The notes beneath the pieces are model-generated. The model saw only the letters and a program-made list of their open reading frames with translations, was not told the DNA's origin and did not search any database. This document shows, in pieces, positions 14,371 through 22,762 of a DNA stretch of 35,533 nucleotides (within the stretch, counting starts at the first letter, position 1; the number at the start of each line of letters is the position of its first letter). Source of the stretch: a virus; the IMG/VR virus record IMGVR_UViG_3300027971_000009, positions 1-35,533 of that record. One strand, written 5' to 3'. Made by a program: the position numbers and the translations under genes.

Positions 14371-14664
14371 TTAAAGTGATTTAAACATTATGTGTGCAGC
14401 ATCTTCTAACTTAGCTAATGCCTTATCGTATGCTTCAATATATTCATCTATACTTATTGCAACATAGTCACGATACATATCAGGTACATTGTGATATTCT
14501 TCTTTGTGGAACTGACGAGCCATTACCGCACAATTGGAATCACATCTTGTGAAGATTCCGCTATAGCATCCTTCAGTTACGATTGAAATCATTGAGCCAT
14601 TAAGATGGTCATAGTGAAAGTAGGTGTTACCTTCTGCAAGTTTGAAAATAGTTGATGTGTTCAT
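14371..14664 (-). CDS. hypothetical protein
   Basis: This 97-aa ORF (MNTSTIFKLAEGNTYFHYDH...) has a beta-like N-terminus with three cysteines (GCYSG, RCDSNC) and a helical, acidic C-terminus (YIEAYDKALAKLEDAAHIMF). No family was recognised. It precedes the SSB-like gene. Confidence 0.6.
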   Translation of the reverse strand: MNTSTIFKLAEGNTYFHYDHLNGSMISIVTEGCYSGIFTRCDSNCAVMARQFHKEEYHNVPDMYRDYVAISIDEYIEAYDKALAKLEDAAHIMFKSL

Positions 14665-14706
14665 AGTTTATGAATTATAGATTGATTGATTAGAAATTTA
14701 GAAATG

Positions 14707-14733
14707 AAAAAGTAGGGAGGTCTGAGCCTCCCT
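14707..14733 (-). terminator. intrinsic terminator-like hairpin
   Basis: On the minus strand AGGGAGG-CTCAGA-CCTCCCT is a 7-bp stem followed by AC and TTTTT. It sits 8 nt after the stop of the 101-aa gene and may partly terminate the transcript begun at 15080. Confidence 0.6.
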
Positions 14734-14740
14734 TGATTGG

Positions 14741-15046
14741 TTAGGCAGGGCAATTCATTACTTCATTTGTCTTAATCCGATTTGCAATGCAATAGTATCG
14801 AAGATTAATATAGCATCCTTTTCCGTCCCAACAATATTGATTATATTCAGATTGTACCTCTTCGTCAATATCGACAATAATAACTTCATCAAAGGCAAAG
14901 TCACAAGTATCAAATCTGCCTTCGCATATTTGCGATGGAATTTGTAATTCAATTGAATTTGATAGGACTTTTTTTACTTCAAAGGTATGTCCATTTAGAT
15001 AAGAATATCCCGAAGATTTGCGCTTAATGTTGATGATTGCTTCCAT
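14741..15046 (-). CDS. hypothetical early protein
   Basis: This 101-aa ORF starts MEAIINIKRKSSGYSYLNGH; the ATG at 15046 lies downstream of the promoter, while the longer frame would begin inside it. It contains KRKSSGYSYLNGHTFEVKKV, an acidic middle (VIIVDIDEEVQ) and several Cys/Tyr near the C-terminus (YNQYCWDGKGCYINLRYYC). It is the first gene of the early block, a position often used for host-takeover proteins. No family was recognised. Confidence 0.6.
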   Translation of the reverse strand: MEAIINIKRKSSGYSYLNGHTFEVKKVLSNSIELQIPSQICEGRFDTCDFAFDEVIIVDIDEEVQSEYNQYCWDGKGCYINLRYYCIANRIKTNEVMNCPA

Positions 15047-15079
15047 AGTGAGTAAATGTTTGATTGAATGATTGATGGG

Positions 15080-15113
15080 CAAATGTAAAACCTTTTTTTG
15101 ATTCTGCAATACC
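15080..15113 (-). promoter_or_regulatory. Bacteroidota-type early promoter (TTG-N19-TACATTTG) with shared motif
   Basis: TACATTTG (15087-15080) with TTG 19 nt upstream matches the consensus well. It lies in the roughly 140-nt gap between the lysis block and the first early gene. The -33 region is within GTATTGC-N4-TCAAAA, and the sequence from -7 onward closely matches the promoter at 10188. The rest of the gap (15114-15185) holds only a weak CACATT/AATGTG inverted repeat. Confidence 0.75.
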
Positions 15114-15185
15114 TCTATCAAAATAAATACAATTATTTTTAGTCACATTGCGTAACTAACTGATAATGTGCTTTCCTAATTTATT

Positions 15186-15860
15186 TTATTTTATTTGGCT
15201 GCTAATACCAATACCTAAAAGCACACCAACACCTACCTTAAATGCAGTTAATTGATACCATTTAGGTTCTTTTTTAACGTATATATTTGAAAGGTTAGTG
15301 ATTGACATAGTAGGATTGTCAATGTGCAATCTGACTATACTATCTGATTTCCTCAGTAACCTATTAATAAGACCATCTCTTAACGTATCTCCCACCGAAT
15401 AGGTCAAAGTACCACTTGACACGATTGAGTCGATTACAAGGCTTCCAGTAGTGTCAATCTTACCATCTATAGACCACCAATCATTATAGTCTGAGAATTC
15501 AACTGGTAGCTTAATGTAATTGGTTGAATCAATTGTGATAGGTTCAGCAAGTTGAATCTTGGTTTTAACTATGGTCTTATACTTAATCTTGACTATCTCT
15601 TTAGGATTCCTAATAGCAAGTAGTTTCAAGTCAATATCTTTGATATCAATTAATGTTTTATAGTTAATTGCCTGACTGATTAACTTACTACTATCTGCTA
15701 AATGTTGAATCTTGTATTCTTGCACCTCTTCTTTCATCTTACGATAGTCAATAGTCAACTGACCATTCTTACCACAAGTATGAATGAAGATAAGTATCAT
15801 TACAAATGCACCAACAATCATCAATACTTTATCAAGTGAGTCAAACTTATTTTGTTCCAT
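15186..15860 (-). CDS. membrane-anchored lysis-region protein, spanin-like
   Basis: This 224-aa protein starts MEQNKFDSLDKVLMIVG (ATG at 15860). It has an N-terminal transmembrane helix (LMIVGAFVMILIFIHTCG, about residues 14-31), a charged periplasmic region with coiled-coil character (YRKMKEEVQEYKIQHLADSS), a beta-rich middle, and a hydrophobic C-terminal stretch (FKVGVGVLLGIGISSQI). Position at the end of the lysis block suggests an inner-membrane spanin or a related lysis factor of a Gram-negative host. That role is inferred; no separate outer-membrane lipoprotein was found. Confidence 0.6.
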   Translation of the reverse strand: MEQNKFDSLDKVLMIVGAFVMILIFIHTCGKNGQLTIDYRKMKEEVQEYKIQHLADSSKLISQAINYKTLIDIKDIDLKLLAIRNPKEIVKIKYKTIVKTKIQLAEPITIDSTNYIKLPVEFSDYNDWWSIDGKIDTTGSLVIDSIVSSGTLTYSVGDTLRDGLINRLLRKSDSIVRLHIDNPTMSITNLSNIYVKKEPKWYQLTAFKVGVGVLLGIGISSQIK

Positions 15861-16047
15861 AACTACCAATTAACTTAATGAACTTTTCCCACTTCAATTC
15901 AAAGCAAGACTTATCTCTTAGGTTTGACCTCAACACATTCTTTGCTACATATATTGGCATTTCTCTCTCGGTAACATAGTGCTTTACCACAATTAGCAGT
16001 CTTTCATCTGCTTCTTCTTCATCCATTGGTAAGGTGCATTCTCTCAT
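15847..16047 (-). CDS. hypothetical protein
   Basis: This 66-aa soluble protein (MRECTLPMDEEEADERLLIV...) is acidic at the N-terminus and basic at the C-terminus. It overlaps the PAS-HisKA gene by 4 nt (ATGA) and the following membrane protein by 14 nt. No family was recognised; it may work with its direct neighbours. Confidence 0.6.
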   Translation of the reverse strand: MRECTLPMDEEEADERLLIVVKHYVTEREMPIYVAKNVLRSNLRDKSCFELKWEKFIKLIGSYGTK

Positions 16048-16613
16048 AATTGCCTTGTTGCTTTCTTGACAAGTAAATGTATTGATTCATCTAACCTCTT
16101 CATTGAATCATCAACCATCTTTAGTAGTTCAGTCTGCTCTGATTCTTGCATCTTACCCTCCTTATCAAGCAGCAACTTAACCACACCAGCAACTGATGTC
16201 AATGGTTGCCTTAGTTCGTGACTAAGCATAAACCTAAACTCTTCCAGTAACTGCTTTTGCTTCTCGTGTTCGTGGCTGGTGATTGATGTAACATCAGTTA
16301 TTTGAAAACCTATGAAATGAAGACTACCAAGTATGGCATAGCAATTCCACAACACCCACCTTAAACCACTATTTTTCTGCTTAGTTCGTGCGTAGATTCG
16401 AACTGGATTAGGTGATATTTCAATGGCTCTCTTAACTGATAGAACATAATCATCAAGTTCACTATCATCAGTTATAATATCACTAACCTTCTTAGGTTTG
16501 ATGTGAGATGAATACTCTTTGAAGAGGTCATTAGAACTAACAATCTTACCCTCATAGTCAGAAACTACATACAACAAGTCAATAGAATTGGCTAAGATGT
16601 ATATTGCTGACAT
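16044..16613 (-). CDS. PAS-HisKA protein lacking a kinase ATPase domain
   Basis: This 189-aa protein has an N-terminal PAS-like sensor domain (about residues 1-108: LYVVSDYEGKIVSSNDLFKE ... SLHFIGFQITDVT). A two-helix dimerisation and phosphoacceptor domain follows, with the H-box FRFMLSHELRQPLTSVAGV (His132) and a second helix (LLKMVDDSMKRLDESIHLLV). Full histidine kinases continue with an HATPase domain; here the gene stops after the two helices. It could be phosphorylated by, or dimerise with, a host kinase and act as a decoy or phosphotransfer adaptor. It lies among the lysis genes, with only a 3-nt gap from the preceding membrane protein. Confidence 0.8.
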   Translation of the reverse strand: MSAIYILANSIDLLYVVSDYEGKIVSSNDLFKEYSSHIKPKKVSDIITDDSELDDYVLSVKRAIEISPNPVRIYARTKQKNSGLRWVLWNCYAILGSLHFIGFQITDVTSITSHEHEKQKQLLEEFRFMLSHELRQPLTSVAGVVKLLLDKEGKMQESEQTELLKMVDDSMKRLDESIHLLVKKATRQL

Positions 16614-16616
16614 CGA

Positions 16617-17126
16617 CTAACTACGAACTATTTTGTTAATCTTACGAATCATTTCTAACCAGTAGAATGTAGAACGATATAGCCAAATAGATGTAGCCAA
16701 TAACATCAACATCATTACAATTGAGTTAGATAAATCACTATACTGGTAAGGTTGAGCCATAGTTAATTCTGTTTTGTGTGAAATAATCGGTTTAAGATTC
16801 AACTTTTCACCACGAATTAACCACTTAGCATCACAAGGTTGGATGGTATCCGATGCTCTGAATGGTATAGATAGTGATGGTTCAACTTCTACCTCATCAT
16901 TTGCCTCAAATTTAGTGATTTCTTTGTCAACATATAGTGTCTCACCCCATTGATTTTGGTAAATGAACATAGATGTGTCACCCATATAGTGATTTACAAA
17001 TGTAAATGGCTCAGGTGTACCTATAATTTCCTTAATAACGTGGTTGTGAATCTTACACGATGCACCAATTACGCATACATTATCAATAGTATGAGTATAA
17101 ATAGTATCCTTTACACCATCAATCAT
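16617..17126 (-). CDS. membrane protein of unknown function in lysis block
   Basis: This 169-aa protein has a mainly beta-like N-terminal domain (about 1-130) and a single clear transmembrane segment near the C-terminus (SIVMMLMLLATSIWLYRSTF) followed by a short basic tail (RKINKIVRS). The orientation would place the large domain in the periplasm if the positive tail stays inside. It overlaps the holin-like gene by 8 nt. Possible roles are lysis control or superinfection exclusion; no family was recognised. Confidence 0.6.
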   Translation of the reverse strand: MIDGVKDTIYTHTIDNVCVIGASCKIHNHVIKEIIGTPEPFTFVNHYMGDTSMFIYQNQWGETLYVDKEITKFEANDEVEVEPSLSIPFRASDTIQPCDAKWLIRGEKLNLKPIISHKTELTMAQPYQYSDLSNSIVMMLMLLATSIWLYRSTFYWLEMIRKINKIVRS

Positions 17127-17328
17127 TGCTACCTCCTTTATCAGATGGTTTCCACACCCATTTTAAGGTCACAACTGCACCAATGATGTATGCAAATGAT
17201 TCTTTGTCTATCTTCTTGGTAAAAAATAGCCAAAAACCAACCACAGATATGAGTGAGCCAATAGTCAAGTGCCAATACACCATAAGTAAGTCAGCTATTT
17301 GTTTGAATTTCTTAGGGTCGATAGCCAT
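17119..17328 (-). CDS. holin-like protein with two transmembrane segments
   Basis: This 69-aa protein starts MAIDPKKFKQIADLL. Two hydrophobic helices (WHLTIGSLISVVGFWLFFT and FAYIIGAVVTLKWVW) are separated by a charged turn KKIDKES, with a charged C-terminus. Size, topology and a position directly after the lysozyme gene fit a holin, which would time lysis by permeabilising the inner membrane. Confidence 0.7.
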   Translation of the reverse strand: MAIDPKKFKQIADLLMVYWHLTIGSLISVVGFWLFFTKKIDKESFAYIIGAVVTLKWVWKPSDKGGSND

Positions 17329-17334
17329 ACACAC

Positions 17335-17793
17335 CTATACGACCTTTTTGAAATATAGTTCTGCTTCTTTTTGCCTTCTTTTGGTTAAACCTTTCAACAC
17401 TACACCACCACCACGATTCCATTTTAAGAACTCTGCTGCTATCTTAGGGTCATTTGGGTTAGTAAGTACCATCTTGAGTAAAGTAGACTTACTGAGATTA
17501 CCTAAACCAATATTAAAAGCAAATGATACAAGAGCATCAAATTGATATTGGGTTAATTTGACTGACCTTGTGTACTTACTTACATAGATATCATAGTCTT
17601 CAAGGGTGTTAATTAGTAATATCTCAGCCTCTTCTTTGTCACGCAAAACATCACCCATCTTGACATTAGATTTGTCGGGATAAAAGCAAGAACCATAGCC
17701 AATTGTAGGCATACCAGCACTGCACTTGTATGCATTGAGCCTAAGACCTTCAAAGTCTTTGACTAATTGAATACCAGTCTTACTAATATTCAT
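17335..17793 (-). CDS. T4-type lysozyme (GH24 endolysin)
   Basis: This 152-aa lysozyme has the family catalytic spacing E-x8-(D/C)-x5-T: Glu15 in KDFEGLRLNAY, Cys24 in place of the usual Asp, Thr30 in AGMPTIGYGSC. It also has LTQYQFDALVSFAFNIGLGN and LKGLTKRRQKEAELYF, standard GH24 landmarks. It cuts peptidoglycan beta-1,4 links at lysis. No signal peptide or SAR helix is seen, so it probably depends on the adjacent holin. The start overlaps the previous stop as TAATG. Confidence 0.93.
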   Translation of the reverse strand: MNISKTGIQLVKDFEGLRLNAYKCSAGMPTIGYGSCFYPDKSNVKMGDVLRDKEEAEILLINTLEDYDIYVSKYTRSVKLTQYQFDALVSFAFNIGLGNLSKSTLLKMVLTNPNDPKIAAEFLKWNRGGGVVLKGLTKRRQKEAELYFKKVV

Positions 17794-18299
17794 TAAACAA
17801 CTTGATATTGGAATTGGATTGCTACATATTGTAATGAAACAGATGGTGTAGCTACTTCAATATCAACAATACAAGTATTATTAGTTGTCTCTCCACCGAT
17901 GCTACAAGATACAATTTCAGATAAAGGTAAACCACCAAAACTATATTGCATCAAACCAAAACATTGTTTTTGAGATGTTATATCTGATGATACTGGAAGA
18001 GAAATTTCAAATGTGCCAGTTGTCTCTCCAGTATCCATACTAATCTGTAATTGAGCAGATACTACTACAATAGTTCCAACTTTGATGTAAGTTGCAGAGT
18101 TAACATCTACAACAATGCCATTCACCTCTCCGCTAATTGTTGGAGTGTAGCTTCCACTTGAAAACATCTTACCCACTTCAATTTGTTTAGAAGTTCCTTG
18201 AGGACTTTCTGTATTGTCAGAGACATCTACAATATATAATAGGTCATCACTTGCAGCCGTAGCAAGTGGAGTTAAGTCGGTTATTTTTACTCCAGCCAT
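17793..18299 (-). CDS. virion appendage/tail fibre-type protein
   Basis: This 168-aa protein begins MAGVKITDLTPLATAASDDL LYIVDVSDN, a short N-terminal motif (KITDL...A...DLLYIVD) found in many phage fibre and appendage proteins. A Ser/Thr-rich, beta-strand C-terminal domain (TFEISLPVSSDITS ... SLQYVAIQFQYQVV) follows. It lies between the main fibre and the lysozyme gene. A role in virion decoration or receptor contact is inferred. Confidence 0.65.
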   Translation of the reverse strand: MAGVKITDLTPLATAASDDLLYIVDVSDNTESPQGTSKQIEVGKMFSSGSYTPTISGEVNGIVVDVNSATYIKVGTIVVVSAQLQISMDTGETTGTFEISLPVSSDITSQKQCFGLMQYSFGGLPLSEIVSCSIGGETTNNTCIVDIEVATPSVSLQYVAIQFQYQVV

Positions 18300-18303
18300 T
18301 TGT

Positions 18304-18522
18304 TTAGTTATTAGTTATGTATGTATATGCTTTAGTTGAATTGGTGAACTTGATGCTATTAAAGGTGAACTGATTTACATTTATTAAGAACACACCTACA
18401 TTAGTTCCTAAGTGAACGCTCATATCATCTACCACCTCAACAGATTCTACATTAGATGCTATTGCACCTATTAACGATGAATAGAAAGTAACAAAGCCAC
18501 CTTCAAGAGTTATGTCTATCAT
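18304..18522 (-). CDS. hypothetical protein
   Basis: This is a 72-aa Val/Thr/Asn-rich, beta-like ORF (MIDITLEGGFVTFYSSLIGA...). Its ATG overlaps the fibre stop by 4 nt, so it is coupled to the fibre gene. It may be a fibre chaperone or accessory; no family was recognised. Confidence 0.6.
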   Translation of the reverse strand: MIDITLEGGFVTFYSSLIGAIASNVESVEVVDDMSVHLGTNVGVFLINVNQFTFNSIKFTNSTKAYTYITNN

Positions 18523-21062
18523 ATTATTGTCATTGATATAAATGAAATTAAAGAAGAATCAGTACCAATTGCATTTTGGACTGCACCAATTATATATTTA
18601 TCGCTTGTCCAATCTACTGCGATTGGTGAAAAGGTAGTATTTTGAAAGTCATTCCCAACATTGGTAACTGCCGTTGACATCATCTCAGTATTCGTTGTTG
18701 CATTTTTAACTACTCCAGTCCTCACCATTTGCTGACCAAATGCACCAGTCTGACCACCACTATAAACACCAAGTAATACTGCACCAGTTAAGTTATTCGC
18801 AGAGTTAGCATATAGTCTAATGGTGTATGTATTACCAGTACCAGTCTTTATTCCTCTTAGCTTAAACTCAAGTATATTACCAGCAACAACTGAATTAGCT
18901 GGTACAAGAACTGATGAACTAAATGTGTTAAGTAATAAACTTGATGCAGCACCATTAGTAGTGTTCTTATATACTCCAAAAGATGATATTGCTATATCTC
19001 CACTACCAAGCAAGGAAGTTGAGTTAATGGTCTTGATGTTTGTACCACTTACCAATGTTGCTTGTTTGCCATTTAATGCAGTTTGAGTAGCAGTGCTTAT
19101 TGGCTTATTGGCATCGCTTGTATTATCAACATTTGCTAATCCTACGGCATTTTTATCCAATGTTTGGAATGTCTTATCGCCTCGATAGTATTGCGATATT
19201 GTACCAGCACTTATAGTAGGCTCAACTGCTATGTTGCCACTACCAAGAACACTTGTTGAGTTTATTGTCTTGATGTTTGTACTACTAACAAGTGCGTCTT
19301 GTTTAGCTGCAAAAGTTGTGAAGTCAGTAGCTGCAAGGTAACCATCAACTGAACCAGTAGCTTTGGTTATAGAAATTGTTCTATCAGCACTCAAGTCACC
19401 TCCACCAGTTAATGGTGCAGATGTTCCAATGTTGCGTGATGTAGGAATAATTGTTGGCTTATTGCTAAGGTCATTATAGCTTCCACTTGTAGCTACTGCT
19501 GCTAATGTTGGCTTATTTAATATCTGACTTAATCCAGTTGTTGCATTCCAATCTGAGTTGACTTGATTTACAATATCTGATGTAAGTGCAATAGTCCCAC
19601 TTGCATCTGGTAAGTAATGGTCTCTTGTTTCAGTTAAATCACTTGTAAATAAATTCGATTGAATGGTATCACTCAAGTGAATCTGCATAAAGCCATCTTC
19701 GATGACAAGCATCTTATGTCCATCAGCATCTTCAATGTGGAAGTCAGTATCAGTAAAATGAATACTTCCATAGTTATCATTTACTGCATCATATAGCCAA
19801 TGCTTACCAGCATATATATCATTTGCACCAAGTTCAACATCAGCAGTTGCGCCAGTATAAGGTACAAGTAATGTTGCGTCTGGTATAGTAGGTTTGTTTA
19901 ATATCTCTTCTACACCACTACTTGCATTCCAATCAGCATTAACTTGCGGTGGAATATCACCACTTGTTATAAAACCACTATCATTAGTTAGTTCACTTGT
20001 TAGGGTAGGTACATCAGCAGATGTTATAAAACCACTATCATTAGTTAAATCACTTGTTGCAGTTGGAATAGTTGGTTTGTTTAAAATTTGACTTAACCCA
20101 CTTGATGAATTCCAATCTGAGTTAATTTGTGCTGGAGGTATTGATGGTTTATTTAGAATCTGATTGTTACCACTTGTGGCATTCCAATTAACTGGTCTTT
20201 CAATCGTTTCAAAACCTGCACCAAGATTAGTCCAGTAAGTAGCATTGGTTGGTAGTATTGAATCATTTGCAGCAATACATCGATATATGTTTCCATTATA
20301 CCAAACAACATTACCAATTACATACTGATTACCAGTTGATGCAAGATGGTCAGTTGAAAATGCAATGGCAGTCTTAATACCACCACCACCACCACCACCA
20401 ATTGCCACCAATGGGTCAGCACTTGTACCATTCCCTATAATAGTTACACCATCTACTGCTACCTCTGTTAGGCAAGGTTGACAAGGTTGTAAGTCAGGCA
20501 GTGGAATATCACCAGTAGCACAAATATCATAACACCCATCTTCACTTGCACTAACTACTGCCACATCAACATCTACTGCAACACAAGCCCATTCATAGTT
20601 AGCAGTCAAAGACTTAATCTCATTAACATATCCATTAGGTATTACCTCATATTGAATGACTGCTAATGCACTCTTAAAGTCAGGGTCAGTACCACTTATC
20701 AATCTATAGATACGTGATGCTATCCAATCTTGGGAATCTTCACTATCGCAAGGTAGATGTGACTTTCTAACAACTGCATATGCAGTCAATGGAAAGGTTG
20801 TTAAGTATAAAGTCTTACAACCACTAACCTTTAATGATTCAGTTTTACTTACTGATACCTTACCACGTTTTGCCCAAAATAGAGTACCTTGTTTTGCATC
20901 GAAATTAGTTACTACCTCAGCCTGACCATTGCCAATATAATGTACCCATGCTTTTTCATTGCCATTGGCATTGAGTTCACAGAGTGGGTAGATTTGGTCG
21001 AATATATTAGCAACTTCAACCCTTTGATTTAATCGGTCTATTATGTTTTTAAGTAGGTTCAT
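18519..21062 (-). CDS. large fibre / receptor-binding protein with NKPxI repeats
   Basis: This 847-aa protein has a distinct N-terminal domain (about 1-190, Cys-containing, probably the virion attachment module) and a Gly-rich hinge (VAIGGGGGGGIKTAIAF). A long repetitive shaft follows. Repeats include W-N-x-x-S/T-G...I-L-N-K-P-x-I (at least four copies), LTNDSGFITS (two), NIKTINSTSxLGSGxIA (two), and a phage fibre motif NIGTSAPLTGGGDLSADRTI. The C-terminal 150 residues are non-repetitive and likely form the tip. It is encoded after the connector genes and before lysis. Trimeric beta-structure is typical for such shafts. The tip would contact the host surface. Confidence 0.85.
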   Translation of the reverse strand: MNLLKNIIDRLNQRVEVANIFDQIYPLCELNANGNEKAWVHYIGNGQAEVVTNFDAKQGTLFWAKRGKVSVSKTESLKVSGCKTLYLTTFPLTAYAVVRKSHLPCDSEDSQDWIASRIYRLISGTDPDFKSALAVIQYEVIPNGYVNEIKSLTANYEWACVAVDVDVAVVSASEDGCYDICATGDIPLPDLQPCQPCLTEVAVDGVTIIGNGTSADPLVAIGGGGGGGIKTAIAFSTDHLASTGNQYVIGNVVWYNGNIYRCIAANDSILPTNATYWTNLGAGFETIERPVNWNATSGNNQILNKPSIPPAQINSDWNSSSGLSQILNKPTIPTATSDLTNDSGFITSADVPTLTSELTNDSGFITSGDIPPQVNADWNASSGVEEILNKPTIPDATLLVPYTGATADVELGANDIYAGKHWLYDAVNDNYGSIHFTDTDFHIEDADGHKMLVIEDGFMQIHLSDTIQSNLFTSDLTETRDHYLPDASGTIALTSDIVNQVNSDWNATTGLSQILNKPTLAAVATSGSYNDLSNKPTIIPTSRNIGTSAPLTGGGDLSADRTISITKATGSVDGYLAATDFTTFAAKQDALVSSTNIKTINSTSVLGSGNIAVEPTISAGTISQYYRGDKTFQTLDKNAVGLANVDNTSDANKPISTATQTALNGKQATLVSGTNIKTINSTSLLGSGDIAISSFGVYKNTTNGAASSLLLNTFSSSVLVPANSVVAGNILEFKLRGIKTGTGNTYTIRLYANSANNLTGAVLLGVYSGGQTGAFGQQMVRTGVVKNATTNTEMMSTAVTNVGNDFQNTTFSPIAVDWTSDKYIIGAVQNAIGTDSSLISFISMTII

Positions 21063-21658
21063 TTCAATAATTCATTTATAACATCAACAACATATTGACC
21101 ATGTAATTTCAAGAACTCTTCTTCTTCCATATCAGTAGGTTGGAAGATAACACCATACCCTTTGAAATTTCTATTTCCAAATTGCAATCCTTCAGCCTTG
21201 TCTGCTTCTGAATCAGGTAGTGTTACACTAACTGATAGACCATCTTTAACTACTTCAGATTTATCAAATCCACCAGCTAACTTACCAGTTAATTGAAGTG
21301 GTAAAGTAGCAGATGTCTTAGTCTTTAATTGAGCATATCCTAATGGAAAATAAAGTGATTTAATTGGTTTACCTTTTTTCTTTTTACCCTTAGAATCTAT
21401 TGTAGGTTTACCGAACTTAAATGATGCTGGTGCATTTCTTAGTGAATTAGGGTCAACGTAAATAGGTGTAGTTGAATAAGGAAATGTTGGTAGACTATCC
21501 ATAGCAGTATTATATCCACCACTTTTACCCTTACCAAATATACGTTTGAACATAACTCTCTTCAAATTATTACCAGCACGATAGAGTGGTTTAAAGTTAG
21601 TTAACCACTCTTTGTTAAGTGCATCCATACGTGCGTTCATTTCCTTAATCGTAGGCAT
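21059..21658 (-). CDS. head-tail connector / tail completion-like protein
   Basis: This 199-aa protein is rich in Lys and Gly, with a helical N-terminus (MPTIKEMNARMDALNKEW), a basic stretch (KRIFGKGKSGG and KGKKKKGKPIK), a short strand region (LQLTGKLAGGFDKSEV) and a helical end (FLKLHGQYVVDVINELL). The overall order resembles HK97 gp10-type neck proteins that join head and tail, and it sits between a capsid-linked gene and the fibre. The assignment is based on layout and position. Confidence 0.55.
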   Translation of the reverse strand: MPTIKEMNARMDALNKEWLTNFKPLYRAGNNLKRVMFKRIFGKGKSGGYNTAMDSLPTFPYSTTPIYVDPNSLRNAPASFKFGKPTIDSKGKKKKGKPIKSLYFPLGYAQLKTKTSATLPLQLTGKLAGGFDKSEVVKDGLSVSVTLPDSEADKAEGLQFGNRNFKGYGVIFQPTDMEEEEFLKLHGQYVVDVINELLK

Positions 21659-22704
21659 CAGGGTAGTGCAGTTACGTACTTATAATTCTTATTACAATCA
21701 AAACAATGTCTATCATCAGGCAATCTCATATTAGTCAACATTGCACTTAACTCTTCATTGTATCGTGTTGCTGCAATATCTCGTGCTGCCACAATACCTT
21801 CTGTAGCATCAGCAGTTGCAAAGACCTTATTACCTTTGTTGACTGATACCGCAGTATTGACTCTCTGATTAGGTGAAATGGTTAAGGCATAGTTAAAGAT
21901 TTCGACCGCAGTAGCATATGCAAGTGGCATAGCCATTAAACCACCAATAGAACATAACCAACTTTCTCTATCACAATTTACGTTATAGACAAAGGACATA
22001 CCTTGAGTATACTTCTTAGATAGTGATGATGTAACATTTAAACCATCAGTAGTTAGTTCAATACCTATGGCATCTACGAATGGGCAAATATGAGCCTCTT
22101 TCAATCTACCTCCACAATCTGTACAAGCACCTTTCTTGGTAATCATCTTAGTAGTATCGTACAATGACTCATAGACAAAAGCTAAATCTAACTTTCTACG
22201 TTTTGCCTTAAAGGTTCTACCAATAAACTCTTCTACTGCTTCTGATTGATAATCGAATGAATCAATTAATTTGAGAGTAGTCATATCAAACACCAATATT
22301 TCTACTGGTGTAGCCATTGTATAGATGTCAATCTGCAATTGACTTAGGTAGAAATTAAGAAATGATGTATTATTTGGGTCAATCTTAACACGAATACCAG
22401 CATATCTACCAGCACCAAGTGCAAGGTCAACATTAGATGCATTGGTTAAGACCTGACCAATTCTTTTATTTTCAATGATAGTATCTGCTTTCATTGTGGC
22501 TTGTAGACGAGTGAGAATATCACTTGATAGTTTCCTCCAAGCAAAGGCTCTCTTACCTTCAAACAATTCGACACCAGTATTGTATTGGTCAGTAATCAAT
22601 TGACCTAACAGAGTCGTGTTAATGCCTAAATCATCTATGTATAAACCAGTAGATGGTTCAGACAATTGGCAGCCTTTCAAACCTACAAGTTTTTCAAAGC
22701 ACAT
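21658..22704 (-). CDS. capsid-region structural protein with Cys pairs
   Basis: This 348-aa protein follows the major capsid gene after a terminator. It has a beta-rich N-terminal half, a basic middle (FKAKRRKLDLAFVYES) and Cys pairs GACTDCGG and HCFDCNK near the C-terminus that may bind zinc. I associate this kind of protein with the neck region of Bacteroidota phages, but no solved family comes to mind. The C-terminal IAATRYNEELSAMLTNMRLP is helical. A connector or minor capsid role is inferred from position. Confidence 0.6.
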   Translation of the reverse strand: MCFEKLVGLKGCQLSEPSTGLYIDDLGINTTLLGQLITDQYNTGVELFEGKRAFAWRKLSSDILTRLQATMKADTIIENKRIGQVLTNASNVDLALGAGRYAGIRVKIDPNNTSFLNFYLSQLQIDIYTMATPVEILVFDMTTLKLIDSFDYQSEAVEEFIGRTFKAKRRKLDLAFVYESLYDTTKMITKKGACTDCGGRLKEAHICPFVDAIGIELTTDGLNVTSSLSKKYTQGMSFVYNVNCDRESWLCSIGGLMAMPLAYATAVEIFNYALTISPNQRVNTAVSVNKGNKVFATADATEGIVAARDIAATRYNEELSAMLTNMRLPDDRHCFDCNKNYKYVTALP

Positions 22705-22726
22705 ATTTTAGTTTTTTCAAAGTTAT

Positions 22727-22756
22727 AAAAAAGGGTGGGCAATTAATCACCCACCC
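22727..22756 (-). terminator. intrinsic terminator after the capsid gene
   Basis: On the minus strand GGGTGGG, a 10-nt loop and CCCACCC form a 7-bp GC-rich stem directly followed by six T. It lies between the capsid-adjacent small ORF and the next structural gene, so it likely limits read-through and keeps capsid mRNA abundant. Confidence 0.8.
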
Positions 22757-22762
22757 CTCAAT

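Noticed and set aside
17126-17545. 139-aa plus-strand ORF
   Set aside because: It is antisense to the holin-like and lysozyme genes and has no domain or neighbour on that strand.
18519-21062. CRISPR array or DNA-level repeat region suggested by repeated strings in the fibre gene
   Set aside because: The repeats are unequal in spacing and coincide with NKPxI/LTNDSGFIT protein repeats in one continuous reading frame.
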